Positions 42,609 to 51,754 of a DNA stretch of 57,805 nt are shown here, in pieces. The first letter of the stretch is position 1. Every line of letters begins with the position of its first letter. The position numbers were made by a program, and so were the translations under genes. Source of the DNA: Rhodospirillales bacterium (GTDB lineage Bacteria; Pseudomonadota; Alphaproteobacteria; JAJFIK01); assembly GCA_021775005.1 (NCBI GenBank), contig JAJFIK010000083.1, positions 1 through 57,805 on the forward strand. The letters are read 5' to 3'. The notes beneath the pieces are model-generated. The model was given only the letters and a program-made list of their open reading frames with translations, was not told the DNA's origin and ran no database searches.

Positions 42609-44092
42609 TGACCAACAAATTTTCAAAAAAATTGATGGGTGCACTGGTCGGCGGCATTGTCGCGACTTTGGCGATTGCTGGCCCCGCCCAGGCGACCGAG
42701 AGCCCGATGTTTGTGACCATTCACGAAGCAGGCAGCGGTCACACCGCGCGCGATATCACCATCCCTCTTGATAAGTCGGTGATTGTCGAATTGCCGGTCG
42801 ATGCAGCGGACATATTGGTCACCAATCCTGAAATCGTGGACGCCGTTGTGCGCACACCGCGCAGAACGTATTTGATGGGTCGCGGCGTTGGACAGACGAA
42901 CGCCTATTTCTTTGACTCTCGGGGACGGCAAATTCTCAATCTTGAGATTCGGGTTGAACGTGATCTATCCCCTTTGACCGATCTATATGACGAGCTCATT
43001 CCCAGTGCGAACATTGAAGTCAACGCCATCAATGATAATTTGGTGCTGACCGGGTTTGTACCAAACGCTGTTGCCGCTGATCAGGCGCGGGACCTGGCAG
43101 GTCGCTTTGTCGGCAATCCTGAGTTCATCCTCAATATGCTTAGTATCGAGGCCAACGAGCAGGTCATGTTGCAAGTGCGCATCGTGGAGATGCAACGCAG
43201 CTTTGCAAGGCAATTGGGCGTGGATCTCAGCTCGGCCTTTAGCACCAGCAATCTGATGCTGACGGCGGGGACGGTAAACCCCCTGTCGGTCGTCGGTCGG
43301 GCCTTGGGCGGCCTTGGGCCAGCAGGGAGCTCTCGATCTCTGCGCTGGACACCAGATAGCGGCCAGCCTGGCGAGTATCTGGATGGCACCATTCGCGCCT
43401 TTGAGCGCAATGGCTTGTTGCGCATGCTGGCGGAGCCGAACTTGACCGCTATTTCTGGTGAAACAGCCAACTTCCTTGCGGGCGGTGAATTTCCGGTCCC
43501 GTCAGGCCGCGATCGCAATGGCAATGTAAGCATTGAATTTAAGCCCTTTGGCGTGGGCTTGGGCTTTACACCCGTCGTGATGGATGAGGGCCGTATTTCC
43601 CTGCGCATCGCCACAGAAGTGTCAGAGCTTTCCAGCGACGGTGCCATTCAATTGGATCAGACGACATTCACAGACCCCGATACCGGCGAAGTTACAGTTA
43701 TTGCTGGCACGACCATTCCTGGTTTGACCGTGCGGCGCGCTGAAACAACGGTTGAGCTTCCTTCCGGTGGCAGCATGGTCATCGCGGGGCTGTTACAAGA
43801 TCAAACGCGCCGCAATATGGATGGCGTGCCTTGGGTGAAAGACACCCCGGTCCTTGGTGCTTTGTTCCGGTCTGAAGACTACCAAAACGACGAAACAGAG
43901 CTTGTCATCATTATCACGCCTTATCTGGTGGACCCTGTGGCAATGAATGAACTGGCGACCCCTGATCTTGGATATGTGCCCGCCAATGCTGCTGATTCAG
44001 GCCTGCTCGGCCGCCTTCACGCCATGTATGGCGTAGGCGAAGGGGCAACTGGTCGCCGCTTGCAAGGGCCCGTCGGCTACATCGTGGAGTAA
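42608..44092 (+). CDS. cpaC: Tad secretin CpaC/RcpA
   Basis: 494 residues. A signal peptide (GALVGGIVATLAIAGPAQA) precedes the pilus-assembly N-terminal domain (IPLDKSVIVELPVDAADILVTNPE), a BON-like domain (IEVNAINDNLVLTGFVPN) and the secretin core (MLAEPNLTAISGETANFLAGGEFPVP, FGVGLGFTPVV, TVELPSGGSMVIAGLLQDQ, WVKDTPVLGALFRSEDY, ELVIIITPYLV). It forms the outer-membrane ring through which the pilus leaves. It packs against cpaB (one-base overlap) and cpaD (five-base gap). Confidence 0.96.
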   Translation: MTNKFSKKLMGALVGGIVATLAIAGPAQATESPMFVTIHEAGSGHTARDITIPLDKSVIVELPVDAADILVTNPEIVDAVVRTPRRTYLMGRGVGQTNAYFFDSRGRQILNLEIRVERDLSPLTDLYDELIPSANIEVNAINDNLVLTGFVPNAVAADQARDLAGRFVGNPEFILNMLSIEANEQVMLQVRIVEMQRSFARQLGVDLSSAFSTSNLMLTAGTVNPLSVVGRALGGLGPAGSSRSLRWTPDSGQPGEYLDGTIRAFERNGLLRMLAEPNLTAISGETANFLAGGEFPVPSGRDRNGNVSIEFKPFGVGLGFTPVVMDEGRISLRIATEVSELSSDGAIQLDQTTFTDPDTGEVTVIAGTTIPGLTVRRAETTVELPSGGSMVIAGLLQDQTRRNMDGVPWVKDTPVLGALFRSEDYQNDETELVIIITPYLVDPVAMNELATPDLGYVPANAADSGLLGRLHAMYGVGEGATGRRLQGPVGYIVE

Positions 44093-44097
44093 GAAAA

Positions 44098-44796
44098 ATG
44101 TTTGGACAAGATATGAAATCGCTCACGAGATTGCTTGCCGCCATCGGTTTTTCCGCTTTGGCGGGTTGTGCGTTGCCGGGGACCACAGATCCAGACCTGG
44201 TGATGCTCCCTGAAGTGGCGCACCCCATCACGGTTGAAGCCACAACGGCGGAAATGGAGATCCTGGTCAATCCGCAATCGGTGGCACTGCTTCGAGTGGA
44301 CGAGACGCGGTTGCGGGCCTTTGCCGCCGCCTATCGCACCCGCGGTCATGGACCCATGACGGTCTATGTACCGTCCCATTCACCCAATTCAATGGCAGCC
44401 GTTCAAGTTATGGCCGATGTCCACCGCGTTTTAGTGGTGGAGGGTTTGCACCCAGATGCGGTGCAATCGCGCGCCTACACCCCAACTGAAAACCCTGAGT
44501 GGTCGCCCATCGTTTTGGCATTCACGCGGTATGAGGCCAGCGCCAGCCCCTGCGGCGATTGGAGCGAGTCCTACACCGTACGGTTCAATGGCAATCCATC
44601 ACCAAATTGGGGTTGCGCCACACAGAACAATTTGGCGGCGATGGTTTCTGAGCCATCTGATTTGATCCGTCCTCGCGAGATGAGCCCGGCAAGTGCCGCA
44701 CGCCGCTCAACAGTTCTTGAAAATTACCGCGCGGGCCGAGACACCGCGAGCCAATCGTCCAGCCAAGGCAATGGCCTTGTCAGCGAAGTCGAATAA
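44098..44796 (+). CDS. cpaD: Pilus assembly lipoprotein CpaD
   Basis: 232 residues from ATG 44098 (ATG 44113 is also possible). The lipoprotein signal has a clear lipobox LAGC (SLTRLLAAIGFSALAGC), so it is likely anchored in the outer membrane. The CpaD domain contains NMAAVQVM-like AAVQVMADVHRVLVVEGL and the CGDWSESY ... NWGCATQNNLAAMVSEPSDLIRPRE segment, diagnostic of the family. CpaD is required for correct secretin assembly. The C-terminus is Ser/Gln-rich. Confidence 0.93.
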   Translation: MFGQDMKSLTRLLAAIGFSALAGCALPGTTDPDLVMLPEVAHPITVEATTAEMEILVNPQSVALLRVDETRLRAFAAAYRTRGHGPMTVYVPSHSPNSMAAVQVMADVHRVLVVEGLHPDAVQSRAYTPTENPEWSPIVLAFTRYEASASPCGDWSESYTVRFNGNPSPNWGCATQNNLAAMVSEPSDLIRPREMSPASAARRSTVLENYRAGRDTASQSSSQGNGLVSEVE

Positions 44797-44814
44797 TTCT
44801 GGAAGGAATGCACT

Positions 44815-46164
44815 ATGGCTGATTTTGCGGAAAACCTTTCTCCCGACGACGATGGTTTCGACATTGCTGAAGACTTTGGCAGCAGTGAAGATCAATCGAA
44901 GTCGCTCACTGCGGCACTTACCACAGAGGGCTTGAGCCCCATTGAGCCCAGCGATGCTCAATTGAACCCGCGACCGGTGCCGCGCATTAGTATCGATTGT
45001 TTCTGTGATAGCCCTGAGACCGGCGCGAGCGTTCAGCGCGCGGCCGAGGATCGGCGTCTCGCCCGCACCCATACAACTGTTTATATGGGCGGCATCGCGG
45101 CGGCCATTGATCACTATGCAACGCGCGCAACCCCAAACCTCATTCTCGTTGAAACGAAAGATGATGGTCAGGATATTCTCGACGGGTTGTCCCAACTTGC
45201 TGACCAATGCGACGCCACAACTAAAGTGATCGTGTTGGGCGCAAAAAATGACATTTTGCTCTACCGCGAATTGATCCAGCAGGGGGTCAGCGATTACATG
45301 ATCACGCCGCTGACGCCCCTTCAAATTATCGATTCGATCTCTGGTCTTTATGCTGATCGGGATGCATCTCCTATCGGTCGGGTTGTGGTCTTTGTCGGTG
45401 CCAAAGGCGGCGTTGGCGCGAGCGCCTTGGCGCATAACGTCGGGTGGTTGATCGCCGAAGAAGCAAATGATGATGTCACGATCGTGGATTTTGACGTGGC
45501 ATTTGGGACCGCGGGCCTTGATTTCAATCAGGAACCAACGCAAGGCGTCTCAGACGCGCTGGCCTCGCCGGAGCGTCTTGACGATGTTCTTTTGGACCGC
45601 CTGCTAGTGAGGTGCACAGATCATTTGAATGTGCTCACCGCACCTGCGGCTTTGGATAAAGACACAGATATTGATCCGGGGTCGTATGAGGCGGTACTGG
45701 ACGTCGTGCGCCAATCCAGCCCGGTTGTCATTGTTGATCTGCCGCATGTTTGGTCGGCGTGGTCAAAGCAAGTCATGGTCGCGGCGGACGAAGTTGTCAT
45801 CGTCTCTACGCCAGATCTGGCGGGCTTGCGCAATACCAAAAACCTTGCGGATCTGCTTGTACTGGCCCGTCCCAATGATGCGCCGCCGCGGGTTGTACTC
45901 AATCAATGCGGCATACCCAAGCGGCCGGAGGTTCCAGCAAAGGATTTTGCTGAAGCCGTCGGGCGTGAGGTTGTCGCCGCGGTGCCTTTCGATGCCATGT
46001 TGTTCGGAACCGCCGCGAACAATGGCCAAATGCTCGGAGAGTTGAAATCTGCGACCAAGCCTACGGACGAACTCCGCAAATTGTCGCAATTGCTGACGGG
46101 CCGCCAGGCGCAAGGCAAAAAGCCTCAAGGCTTGTTCGCCAAGCTAATGGGACGGAAGAAATAG
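44815..46164 (+). CDS. cpaE: Pilus localisation ATPase CpaE/TadZ
   Basis: 449 residues. An acidic N-terminus and an atypical receiver-like domain (about residues 60-175) precede a MinD/ParA-type ATPase domain with deviant Walker A (VFVGAKGGVGASALAHNVGWL), a switch-like VDFDVAFGTAGLDF and the VIVDLPHVWS segment. CpaE/TadZ marks the pole or assembly site for the pilus. The C-terminal tail is Lys-rich (KKPQGLFAKLMGRKK). It ends one base before the cpaF start codon, so the two are translationally linked. Confidence 0.95.
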   Translation: MADFAENLSPDDDGFDIAEDFGSSEDQSKSLTAALTTEGLSPIEPSDAQLNPRPVPRISIDCFCDSPETGASVQRAAEDRRLARTHTTVYMGGIAAAIDHYATRATPNLILVETKDDGQDILDGLSQLADQCDATTKVIVLGAKNDILLYRELIQQGVSDYMITPLTPLQIIDSISGLYADRDASPIGRVVVFVGAKGGVGASALAHNVGWLIAEEANDDVTIVDFDVAFGTAGLDFNQEPTQGVSDALASPERLDDVLLDRLLVRCTDHLNVLTAPAALDKDTDIDPGSYEAVLDVVRQSSPVVIVDLPHVWSAWSKQVMVAADEVVIVSTPDLAGLRNTKNLADLLVLARPNDAPPRVVLNQCGIPKRPEVPAKDFAEAVGREVVAAVPFDAMLFGTAANNGQMLGELKSATKPTDELRKLSQLLTGRQAQGKKPQGLFAKLMGRKK

Positions 46165-46165
46165 A

Positions 46166-47614
46166 GTGTTTGGCAAACGTGCAAACGATCCAACTGAGCG
46201 TTCAACCCCTGCCGCCGCAAAGAAGCGGGCGGCAGCGTCTGCGTCTGCGCCAAAACCTAACCGCACCAATATAGAGCTGAGGGCACCAAATGAGGTGCCC
46301 AAGGCGCTACCAAAGACCAGCGCACCTGGTACACGGTCAGAAGATTACTACGTTACCAAGCAGTCCATTTTCGCGGCATTGATCGATACCATTGATTTAG
46401 GGCAATTGGCGCAATTGGATGCCGAAAGTGCGCGCGACGAAATTCGTGACATTGTCACAGAGATTGTCACCCTTAAAAACGTTGTCATGTCTGTGTCCGA
46501 GCAAGAGAATATGCTCGAGGATATTTGCAACGATGTTCTGGGCTACGGCCCGCTTGAGCCCCTACTCGCACGCGACGACATATCAGACATCATGGTCAAT
46601 GGCGCCGGGCGCGTCTTTATAGAAGTAAAGGGCAAAATCGAACTGACGCCCATTCGCTTCCGTGACAACCAACAACTAATGAACATCTGCCAGCGGATTG
46701 TGAGCCAAGTCGGCCGCCGCGTGGATGAATCAAGCCCCATATGCGATGCGCGCTTGCATGACGGTAGCCGTGTCAACGTCATTGCCCCGCCTTTGGCGAT
46801 TGATGGCGCGGCATTGACCATCCGGAAGTTTAAGAAGGACAAGCTCAGGCTCGCTGATCTCGTCAATTTCGAGTCAATCAATGAAGCTGGTGCGGACATT
46901 CTGTCCATCATCGGCGCGTCGCGCTGCAATGTGCTGATTTCGGGTGGGACAGGTTCCGGTAAAACAACTTTGCTGAACTGTATGACTGCTTTCATCGAAG
47001 AAAGTGAGCGTGTTGTTACATGCGAAGACGCGGCGGAACTTCAATTGCAGCAGCCCCATGTGGTGCGTCTTGAAACCCGCCCGCCAAACCTGGAAGGGTC
47101 TGGTGAAGTCACCATGCGTGACCTGGTGAAAAACTGTCTGCGGATGCGGCCCGAGCGCATTATCGTGGGCGAGGTGCGGGGGCCCGAAGCGTTTGACCTG
47201 CTTCAGGCTATGAACACCGGCCATGACGGGTCGATGGGGACCCTTCACGCCAACTCACCGCGCGAAGCCTTGTCGCGACTGGAGAGTATGATCACGATGG
47301 GCGGGTTCTCCCTGCCCTCCAAAACCATTCGCGAAATGATCGTCGGCTCCATCGATGTCATTATCCAGGCAGCACGGCTGCGGGACGGATCGCGGCGCAT
47401 CACTCACATCACTGAAGTAATTGGCGCCGAAGGTGACACCATAATTACCCAGGATGTGGTGCTGTTTGATATCGAAGGCGAAGATGATGGCACCATTTTG
47501 GGCCGCCACCGCGGCACTGGCATTGCCCGCCCAGTTTTTTGGGAGCGTGCGCGGTACTTCAACCTTCATCCAAAATTGGCTAGTGCCCTTGACCGCCTGA
47601 ACGGAGATATCTGA
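46166..47614 (+). CDS. cpaF: Tad secretion ATPase CpaF/TadA
   Basis: 482 residues from GTG 46166, with GGAAG upstream. It is the hexameric motor that powers Flp pilus assembly. A Lys/Ala/Pro-rich N-terminal tail (SRA-like charge) is followed by the N-domain ([20 protein letters not shown]) and the RecA-like core: Walker [15 protein letters not shown], Asp box [10 protein letters not shown], Walker [20 protein letters not shown], His box [15 protein letters not shown]. It is full length for the family. tadB starts three bases after the stop. Confidence 0.97.
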   Translation: MFGKRANDPTERSTPAAAKKRAAASASAPKPNRTNIELRAPNEVPKALPKTSAPGTRSEDYYVTKQSIFAALIDTIDLGQLAQLDAESARDEIRDIVTEIVTLKNVVMSVSEQENMLEDICNDVLGYGPLEPLLARDDISDIMVNGAGRVFIEVKGKIELTPIRFRDNQQLMNICQRIVSQVGRRVDESSPICDARLHDGSRVNVIAPPLAIDGAALTIRKFKKDKLRLADLVNFESINEAGADILSIIGASRCNVLISGGTGSGKTTLLNCMTAFIEESERVVTCEDAAELQLQQPHVVRLETRPPNLEGSGEVTMRDLVKNCLRMRPERIIVGEVRGPEAFDLLQAMNTGHDGSMGTLHANSPREALSRLESMITMGGFSLPSKTIREMIVGSIDVIIQAARLRDGSRRITHITEVIGAEGDTIITQDVVLFDIEGEDDGTILGRHRGTGIARPVFWERARYFNLHPKLASALDRLNGDI

Positions 47615-47617
47615 GCC

Positions 47618-48604
47618 ATGTCTGCCATGCTGCTGACCATTGTCATTTCTGTTCTTGCCCTTCTGACGGTGGGCGGCGTTGGCTACTCTTTAGTGGGTGC
47701 AGATCCCCACGCTGCGCGCGCGCGCCAACGTCTTCAGAGCGTCAAGCGGGGAACCACGGTCACCTCGCGGGAAAGCAAGCAACAACAAAAAGAGCAAGAT
47801 CGCCGCAAGACCGTTCAAAAAGCGCTGCATGAACTTGAAGAGAAACAGAAGCAAGGCAAAAAGCTTCCCCTCGATACACGAATTGAGCAGGCTGGCCTTG
47901 AATTCGGGGTGTTGACGTTCTGGCTTGCATCGCTCGGGTTTGGGGTATTTGTCTTTCTCGCCATGTTGATGGGTGGCTTAAATCCCCTTGTCGCGGCGGG
48001 CGGGGGCCTTGCCGCGGGCTTTGGGTTCCCGCGCTGGGTCATCGCCTTTTTGACCGCTAAGCGGCAAAAAGTCTTTATGGAAGAATTTGCCAATGCCCTT
48101 GATGTGATCGTGCGCGGGGTCAAGGCAGGCTTACCGCTGACCGAATGCCTGAACATCGTGGCACGTGAGAGCCCCGACCCCGTGGGTAGCGAGTTTCGCA
48201 GTATCGTCGAAGGTAGCCGCATGGGGATTACCCTGGAAGAGGGTCTGCAGCGCATGTATGAGCGCATGCCGGTGCCCGAGGTGAACTTCTTCGTCATTGT
48301 GCTGTCGATCCAATCGAAAACCGGCGGCAATTTGTCGGAGGCATTGGGCAATCTCACCACTGTGCTACGCGATCGCAAATCTATGCGCGGAAAAATTCAA
48401 GCTATGTCGTCTGAGGCGAAGGCGTCCGCAGGGATCATCGGCTCTCTTCCTCCCGGTGTCGCGGCGCTGATTTTCGTCTCCACCCCGGATTACATTCGCC
48501 CGTTGTTCACAGAGCAAATGGGCAATCTTCTTATCCTTGGCGGTGCCATATGGATGACCATTGGCGTGCTGGTAATGAAGAAAATGATCAACTTCAATTT
48601 CTAG
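47618..48604 (+). CDS. tadB: Tad inner-membrane platform protein TadB
   Basis: 328 residues. Type II secretion F-like fold: a first helix (LLTIVISVLALLTVGGVGYSLVG), a basic cytoplasmic stretch (KQQQKEQDRRKTVQK), and two central and one terminal membrane helices. The T2SSF domain contains FANALDVIVRGVKAGLPLTECL and SIQSKTGGNLSEALGNLTTVLRDR. With TadC it forms the inner-membrane platform that couples the CpaF motor to pilin addition. AGGAGGAG follows its stop as the ribosome-binding site of tadC. Confidence 0.95.
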   Translation: MSAMLLTIVISVLALLTVGGVGYSLVGADPHAARARQRLQSVKRGTTVTSRESKQQQKEQDRRKTVQKALHELEEKQKQGKKLPLDTRIEQAGLEFGVLTFWLASLGFGVFVFLAMLMGGLNPLVAAGGGLAAGFGFPRWVIAFLTAKRQKVFMEEFANALDVIVRGVKAGLPLTECLNIVARESPDPVGSEFRSIVEGSRMGITLEEGLQRMYERMPVPEVNFFVIVLSIQSKTGGNLSEALGNLTTVLRDRKSMRGKIQAMSSEAKASAGIIGSLPPGVAALIFVSTPDYIRPLFTEQMGNLLILGGAIWMTIGVLVMKKMINFNF

Positions 48605-48616
48605 GAGGAGGACAAC

Positions 48617-49594
48617 ATGAGCTTTCACAATATCATCGTCCTTTTCACGACGCCTGAGTTCTGGGCCGTTATCCTGGTTGCGCTGGCAGTCTTTGCCACG
48701 ATCATGACGCTTGCGTTGCCAATGTTTGAAGGTGACAAGCTAAATTCTCGCCTTAAGTCGGTGGCCAGCCGTCGCGAAGAGTTGCGGCTCAAAAACCGGG
48801 AAGCCATGCTAGCCTCAAGCAAGCGCACCATTCGCCGCGACTCCAAAACTGTGTGGAGCGTACTTGCTGAACGCGTGAACATTGAAAATTTGATGGACTC
48901 CGTCGAGATGCGTCAGGGTCTCGCTAAGGCCGGCATTCGGGGGCAAGGGCCATATCTTACTTACATGTTTGTGCGGCTTTTCGGTCCATTTGTGCTTGCA
49001 GCCTTGGGTACTCTTTATGCTTTCGTGTTGGTGCAGACAGATATGTCAACGACGATGAGATTCGGCATTCCCGTTGTCGCCTTTGCTATCGGATATTATC
49101 TGCCAACTTTGATTGTGAAGAACATCACGGAGCGCCGCCAACAATCCATTCAGAAGAGCTTCCCCGATGCCCTCGACCTGTTATTGATCTGCGTAGAGTC
49201 CGGTATGTCCGTTGAAGCCGGATTTCAACGCGTCGCCACAGAAGTTGGCTCGCAGTCGCCTGAACTGGCGGAGGAAATGGCACTAACTAATGCCGAGCTT
49301 TCGTTCCTGCCGGATCGATCTGGTGCCTATGAGAACCTCGCCACGCGCACAGATCTGCCGGGGGTGAAAGCGGTGACCACATCGCTGATACAAGCCGAGC
49401 GTTACGGCACCCCTGTAGGTCAGGCGTTACGGGTGATGGCACAGGAAAACCGGTCTATGCGCATGCAGGCCGCAGAAAAGAAAGCCGCCTCGCTGCCCGC
49501 ACAGCTCACTGTGCCGATGATTGTCTTCTTCCTGCCGGTGCTGTTTTTGGTGATCCTGGGGCCTGCGGCCATGACCTTCTTCGACACCCAATAA
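48617..49594 (+). CDS. tadC: Tad inner-membrane platform protein TadC
   Basis: 325 residues. Same T2SSF fold as TadB: an N-terminal helix (FWAVILVALAVFATIMTLAL), a pair of central helices, then SFPDALDLLLICVESGMSVEAGFQRVATEVG and LPGVKAVTTSLIQAERYGTPVGQALRVMAQE, and a C-terminal helix (MIVFFLPVLFLVILGPAAM). It starts 12 bases after tadB with a strong AGGAGG. Last gene of the rightward operon. The hairpin after it has its T-run on the opposite strand. Confidence 0.95.
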   Translation: MSFHNIIVLFTTPEFWAVILVALAVFATIMTLALPMFEGDKLNSRLKSVASRREELRLKNREAMLASSKRTIRRDSKTVWSVLAERVNIENLMDSVEMRQGLAKAGIRGQGPYLTYMFVRLFGPFVLAALGTLYAFVLVQTDMSTTMRFGIPVVAFAIGYYLPTLIVKNITERRQQSIQKSFPDALDLLLICVESGMSVEAGFQRVATEVGSQSPELAEEMALTNAELSFLPDRSGAYENLATRTDLPGVKAVTTSLIQAERYGTPVGQALRVMAQENRSMRMQAAEKKAASLPAQLTVPMIVFFLPVLFLVILGPAAMTFFDTQ

Positions 49595-49627
49595 AGAAAA
49601 AGGGCTGCGCGCGGAACGAGCAGCCCT
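49592..49627 (-). terminator. Terminator of the tadD-like gene
   Basis: Arms AGGGCTGC and GCAGCCCT (49601-49608, 49620-49627) form an eight-pair stem. On the minus strand the stem is followed by TTTTTCTTTAT, a good T-run, so it terminates the leftward tadD-like transcript. On the plus strand the hairpin is preceded by A's and not followed by T's, so it ends tadC transcription at best weakly. Confidence 0.8.
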
Positions 49628-49652
49628 TGCCAGATTAATTTCAACATAAAGT

Positions 49653-50456
49653 TTAGTTGGGCTCACCGCCTAGATCGCTCCACGCCGCCGGTTGGGTCAG
49701 CATGGAGCGGTAGTAGGCGACATTGTTCGCGACCGCATCTGCGGGAAGATCACGCCGCGCGAGTTGTTCGGCTTCTTCAAAATTGCCTTGCAGACCAAGC
49801 ACGAGGGCGAGGTTCTGTCTCACCTGGGCGCTGGCACCGGGCTGTTCCGAGGCAACACGCAACATCGCTTCCGCCCCATCTAAATCACCAGCGAGGGCGC
49901 GGGAAAGACCATAGTTGTTCAGAACCGAAGGATTATTGGGCGAAATCTGCAGAGCGCGCTCATACGAAGCGGTCGCGTTACCCGTATCGCCAATTTGATC
50001 AAACGATACCCCTGTAAGGGAGTGCAATTGCCAATTTTCCGGTTGAACCGCTGTCGCACGATTGAGCGGTGCAATAGCGTCACCGCCTCGCCCGACATCA
50101 ACCAGCCCGCGGGCGTATTCCGTCTGCAAATCAGTATCTTCGGGATAGACCTCTGTCACACGCCCGAGGAACGAGAGGGATTCTTCGGTAGATCCTAAAT
50201 CCCTCAGGGCAGAGGCATATTCCACCGCGGCAGTTGTATTGGTCGGGTCTTGCTCAAAAACCGTGCTCCAATAGGCGGCGCGAGATAAGGGATCATCCCC
50301 CGCGGGCGCGGGCGGCAGATCCGCTTGGCTTTGAACGCTAGCCGTGGACGCTGGCGCAACAGTTTCGCCGCCACTGGTTGTTTCACAGCCCGCGAGCCCA
50401 AGCCCTGCTATAAGCGCCAAAATCGATGTGGTGCTCAGTCGTCGACGATCGATCAT
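49653..50456 (-). CDS. tadD: TadD-like TPR lipoprotein
   Basis: 267 residues from ATG 50456 (AGAGGT upstream). A lipoprotein signal with lipobox LAGC (STTSILALIAGLGLAGC) is followed by tetratricopeptide repeats (AAVEYASALRDLGSTEESLSFL, LQTEYARGLVDVGRGGDAIAPL, GNATASYERALQISPNNPSVLNNYG). TadD is a pilotin-like factor that assists secretin assembly in Tad systems. Its position converging on tadC supports that role even though it has its own promoter. Confidence 0.88.
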   Translation of the reverse strand: MIDRRRLSTTSILALIAGLGLAGCETTSGGETVAPASTASVQSQADLPPAPAGDDPLSRAAYWSTVFEQDPTNTTAAVEYASALRDLGSTEESLSFLGRVTEVYPEDTDLQTEYARGLVDVGRGGDAIAPLNRATAVQPENWQLHSLTGVSFDQIGDTGNATASYERALQISPNNPSVLNNYGLSRALAGDLDGAEAMLRVASEQPGASAQVRQNLALVLGLQGNFEEAEQLARRDLPADAVANNVAYYRSMLTQPAAWSDLGGEPN

Positions 50457-50612
50457 AACGGACCTCTTGTCTGATCGGGTGTATCGGATTACTGGCGTTA
50501 GAGTGCCGCGCTGCCGTCAAGATTTTCTTAACTGCGAAAATGGGGGCTCGCCGCCTCTTTCCGCCGCCGATTGCCCCTTTCCGCCCCCGTTTGTAGGCGT
50601 ATAGTGCGGTCC

Positions 50613-51713
50613 ATGGATGAGTTTTTCTTCTTTTTCAAAAATATCTACGGGGCGGTCACAAAGCGTTTTGGCGGCAGCGCGGCGGTCGCCCTGGCAGTGG
50701 TTTTTTTGGGGGGTGGCGCAATAATCGCCGGAGTGTTTTTTGCGCTCAGCAGGGACATCGCAGAAACCGGCCCAGCTGAGGGGCAGCTATTTGAAATTGG
50801 CACGGGCGCCGTCACCGGCACTTATTATCCTTTGGGTAACACTCTCGCTTCGATTATTTCCAACCCTACCGGGTCAGTGCGCTGTGCCGATCAAACCCAG
50901 TGCGGGCCCCCGGGCCTTACCCCCATCGTGCAAGCAACGGATGGATCCGTGGCCAACGTAAACGCGGTGCATAGGGGCCGATTGGATAGCGCCTTCGCGC
51001 AGTCAAATGTGCTCAACCAAGCCTGGACGGGGGCGGTACCGTTTGCATATCCCTTGGAAGATTTGCGCGCCATCTCTGGACTCTATCAGGAAATGGTACA
51101 TCTGGTGGTGGCGCGAGGATCAGATATTGAAACTGTGGCCGACCTGCGCGGTGCCCGCGTTTCCATTGATCGTGAAGGCTCGGGCACCCACGGGATCGCC
51201 CAAATGATTCTCGAAGCAGCCGGACTTTCTGGGCGCGATGTCGAGATCATTACGACACCCGCAGATCAATCAGCCGAAATGCTGCTTTCAGGCGAGTTGG
51301 ACGCCTTTTTCTTTGTTGCCGGGCCGCCAGTGCGCGCCGTTGGCGGATTGGCTGATCTTCATTTGATTGATCTTGTACCAATCGATGGCGCGGCGATATC
51401 GGCGCTGATTGAGTCGCAGCCGTTTTTGGTGGCCTCTGAAATTCCCATGGGCAGCTACACAGAAATCATCGCGGCCACCCCAACCATCGGCGTGACGGCG
51501 GTTTGGATTGTGCATGAATCTGCCGATTTCGATCTTGTTTATCAGATCACCCGCGCTTTGTGGAACGGGGCGAACAAACGACTTCTAAACGCTGGACCAG
51601 CACAGGCGCAGTCCATGATGGCATCCGCCGCTTTTGACGGCGTGCCGATACCCTTCCATTCCGGCGCAGAAGCCTATTATCGCGAGGCAGGACTTCTCAC
51701 CGAAGACGAATGA
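50613..51713 (+). CDS. TAXI-family TRAP transporter solute-binding protein
   Basis: 366 residues from ATG 50613; the 14 codons upstream to 50571 show no similarity, and no strong ribosome-binding site is visible. There is an N-terminal membrane anchor (FGGSAAVALAVVFLGGGAIIAGVFFAL) rather than a cleaved signal. The TAXI domain has FEIGTGAVTGTYYPLGNTLA, LRAISGLYQEMVHLVVA, LRGARVSIDREGSGTHG and AFFFVAGPP. These proteins deliver solutes to fused TRAP permeases; no permease gene is adjacent, so it may be an orphan or sensory version. Upstream is the divergent tadD-like gene. Confidence 0.87.
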   Translation: MDEFFFFFKNIYGAVTKRFGGSAAVALAVVFLGGGAIIAGVFFALSRDIAETGPAEGQLFEIGTGAVTGTYYPLGNTLASIISNPTGSVRCADQTQCGPPGLTPIVQATDGSVANVNAVHRGRLDSAFAQSNVLNQAWTGAVPFAYPLEDLRAISGLYQEMVHLVVARGSDIETVADLRGARVSIDREGSGTHGIAQMILEAAGLSGRDVEIITTPADQSAEMLLSGELDAFFFVAGPPVRAVGGLADLHLIDLVPIDGAAISALIESQPFLVASEIPMGSYTEIIAATPTIGVTAVWIVHESADFDLVYQITRALWNGANKRLLNAGPAQAQSMMASAAFDGVPIPFHSGAEAYYREAGLLTEDE

Positions 51714-51754
51714 CCTGACGCGTCGTTATCGCAAAGCCAATCAAGGAATTTCCC

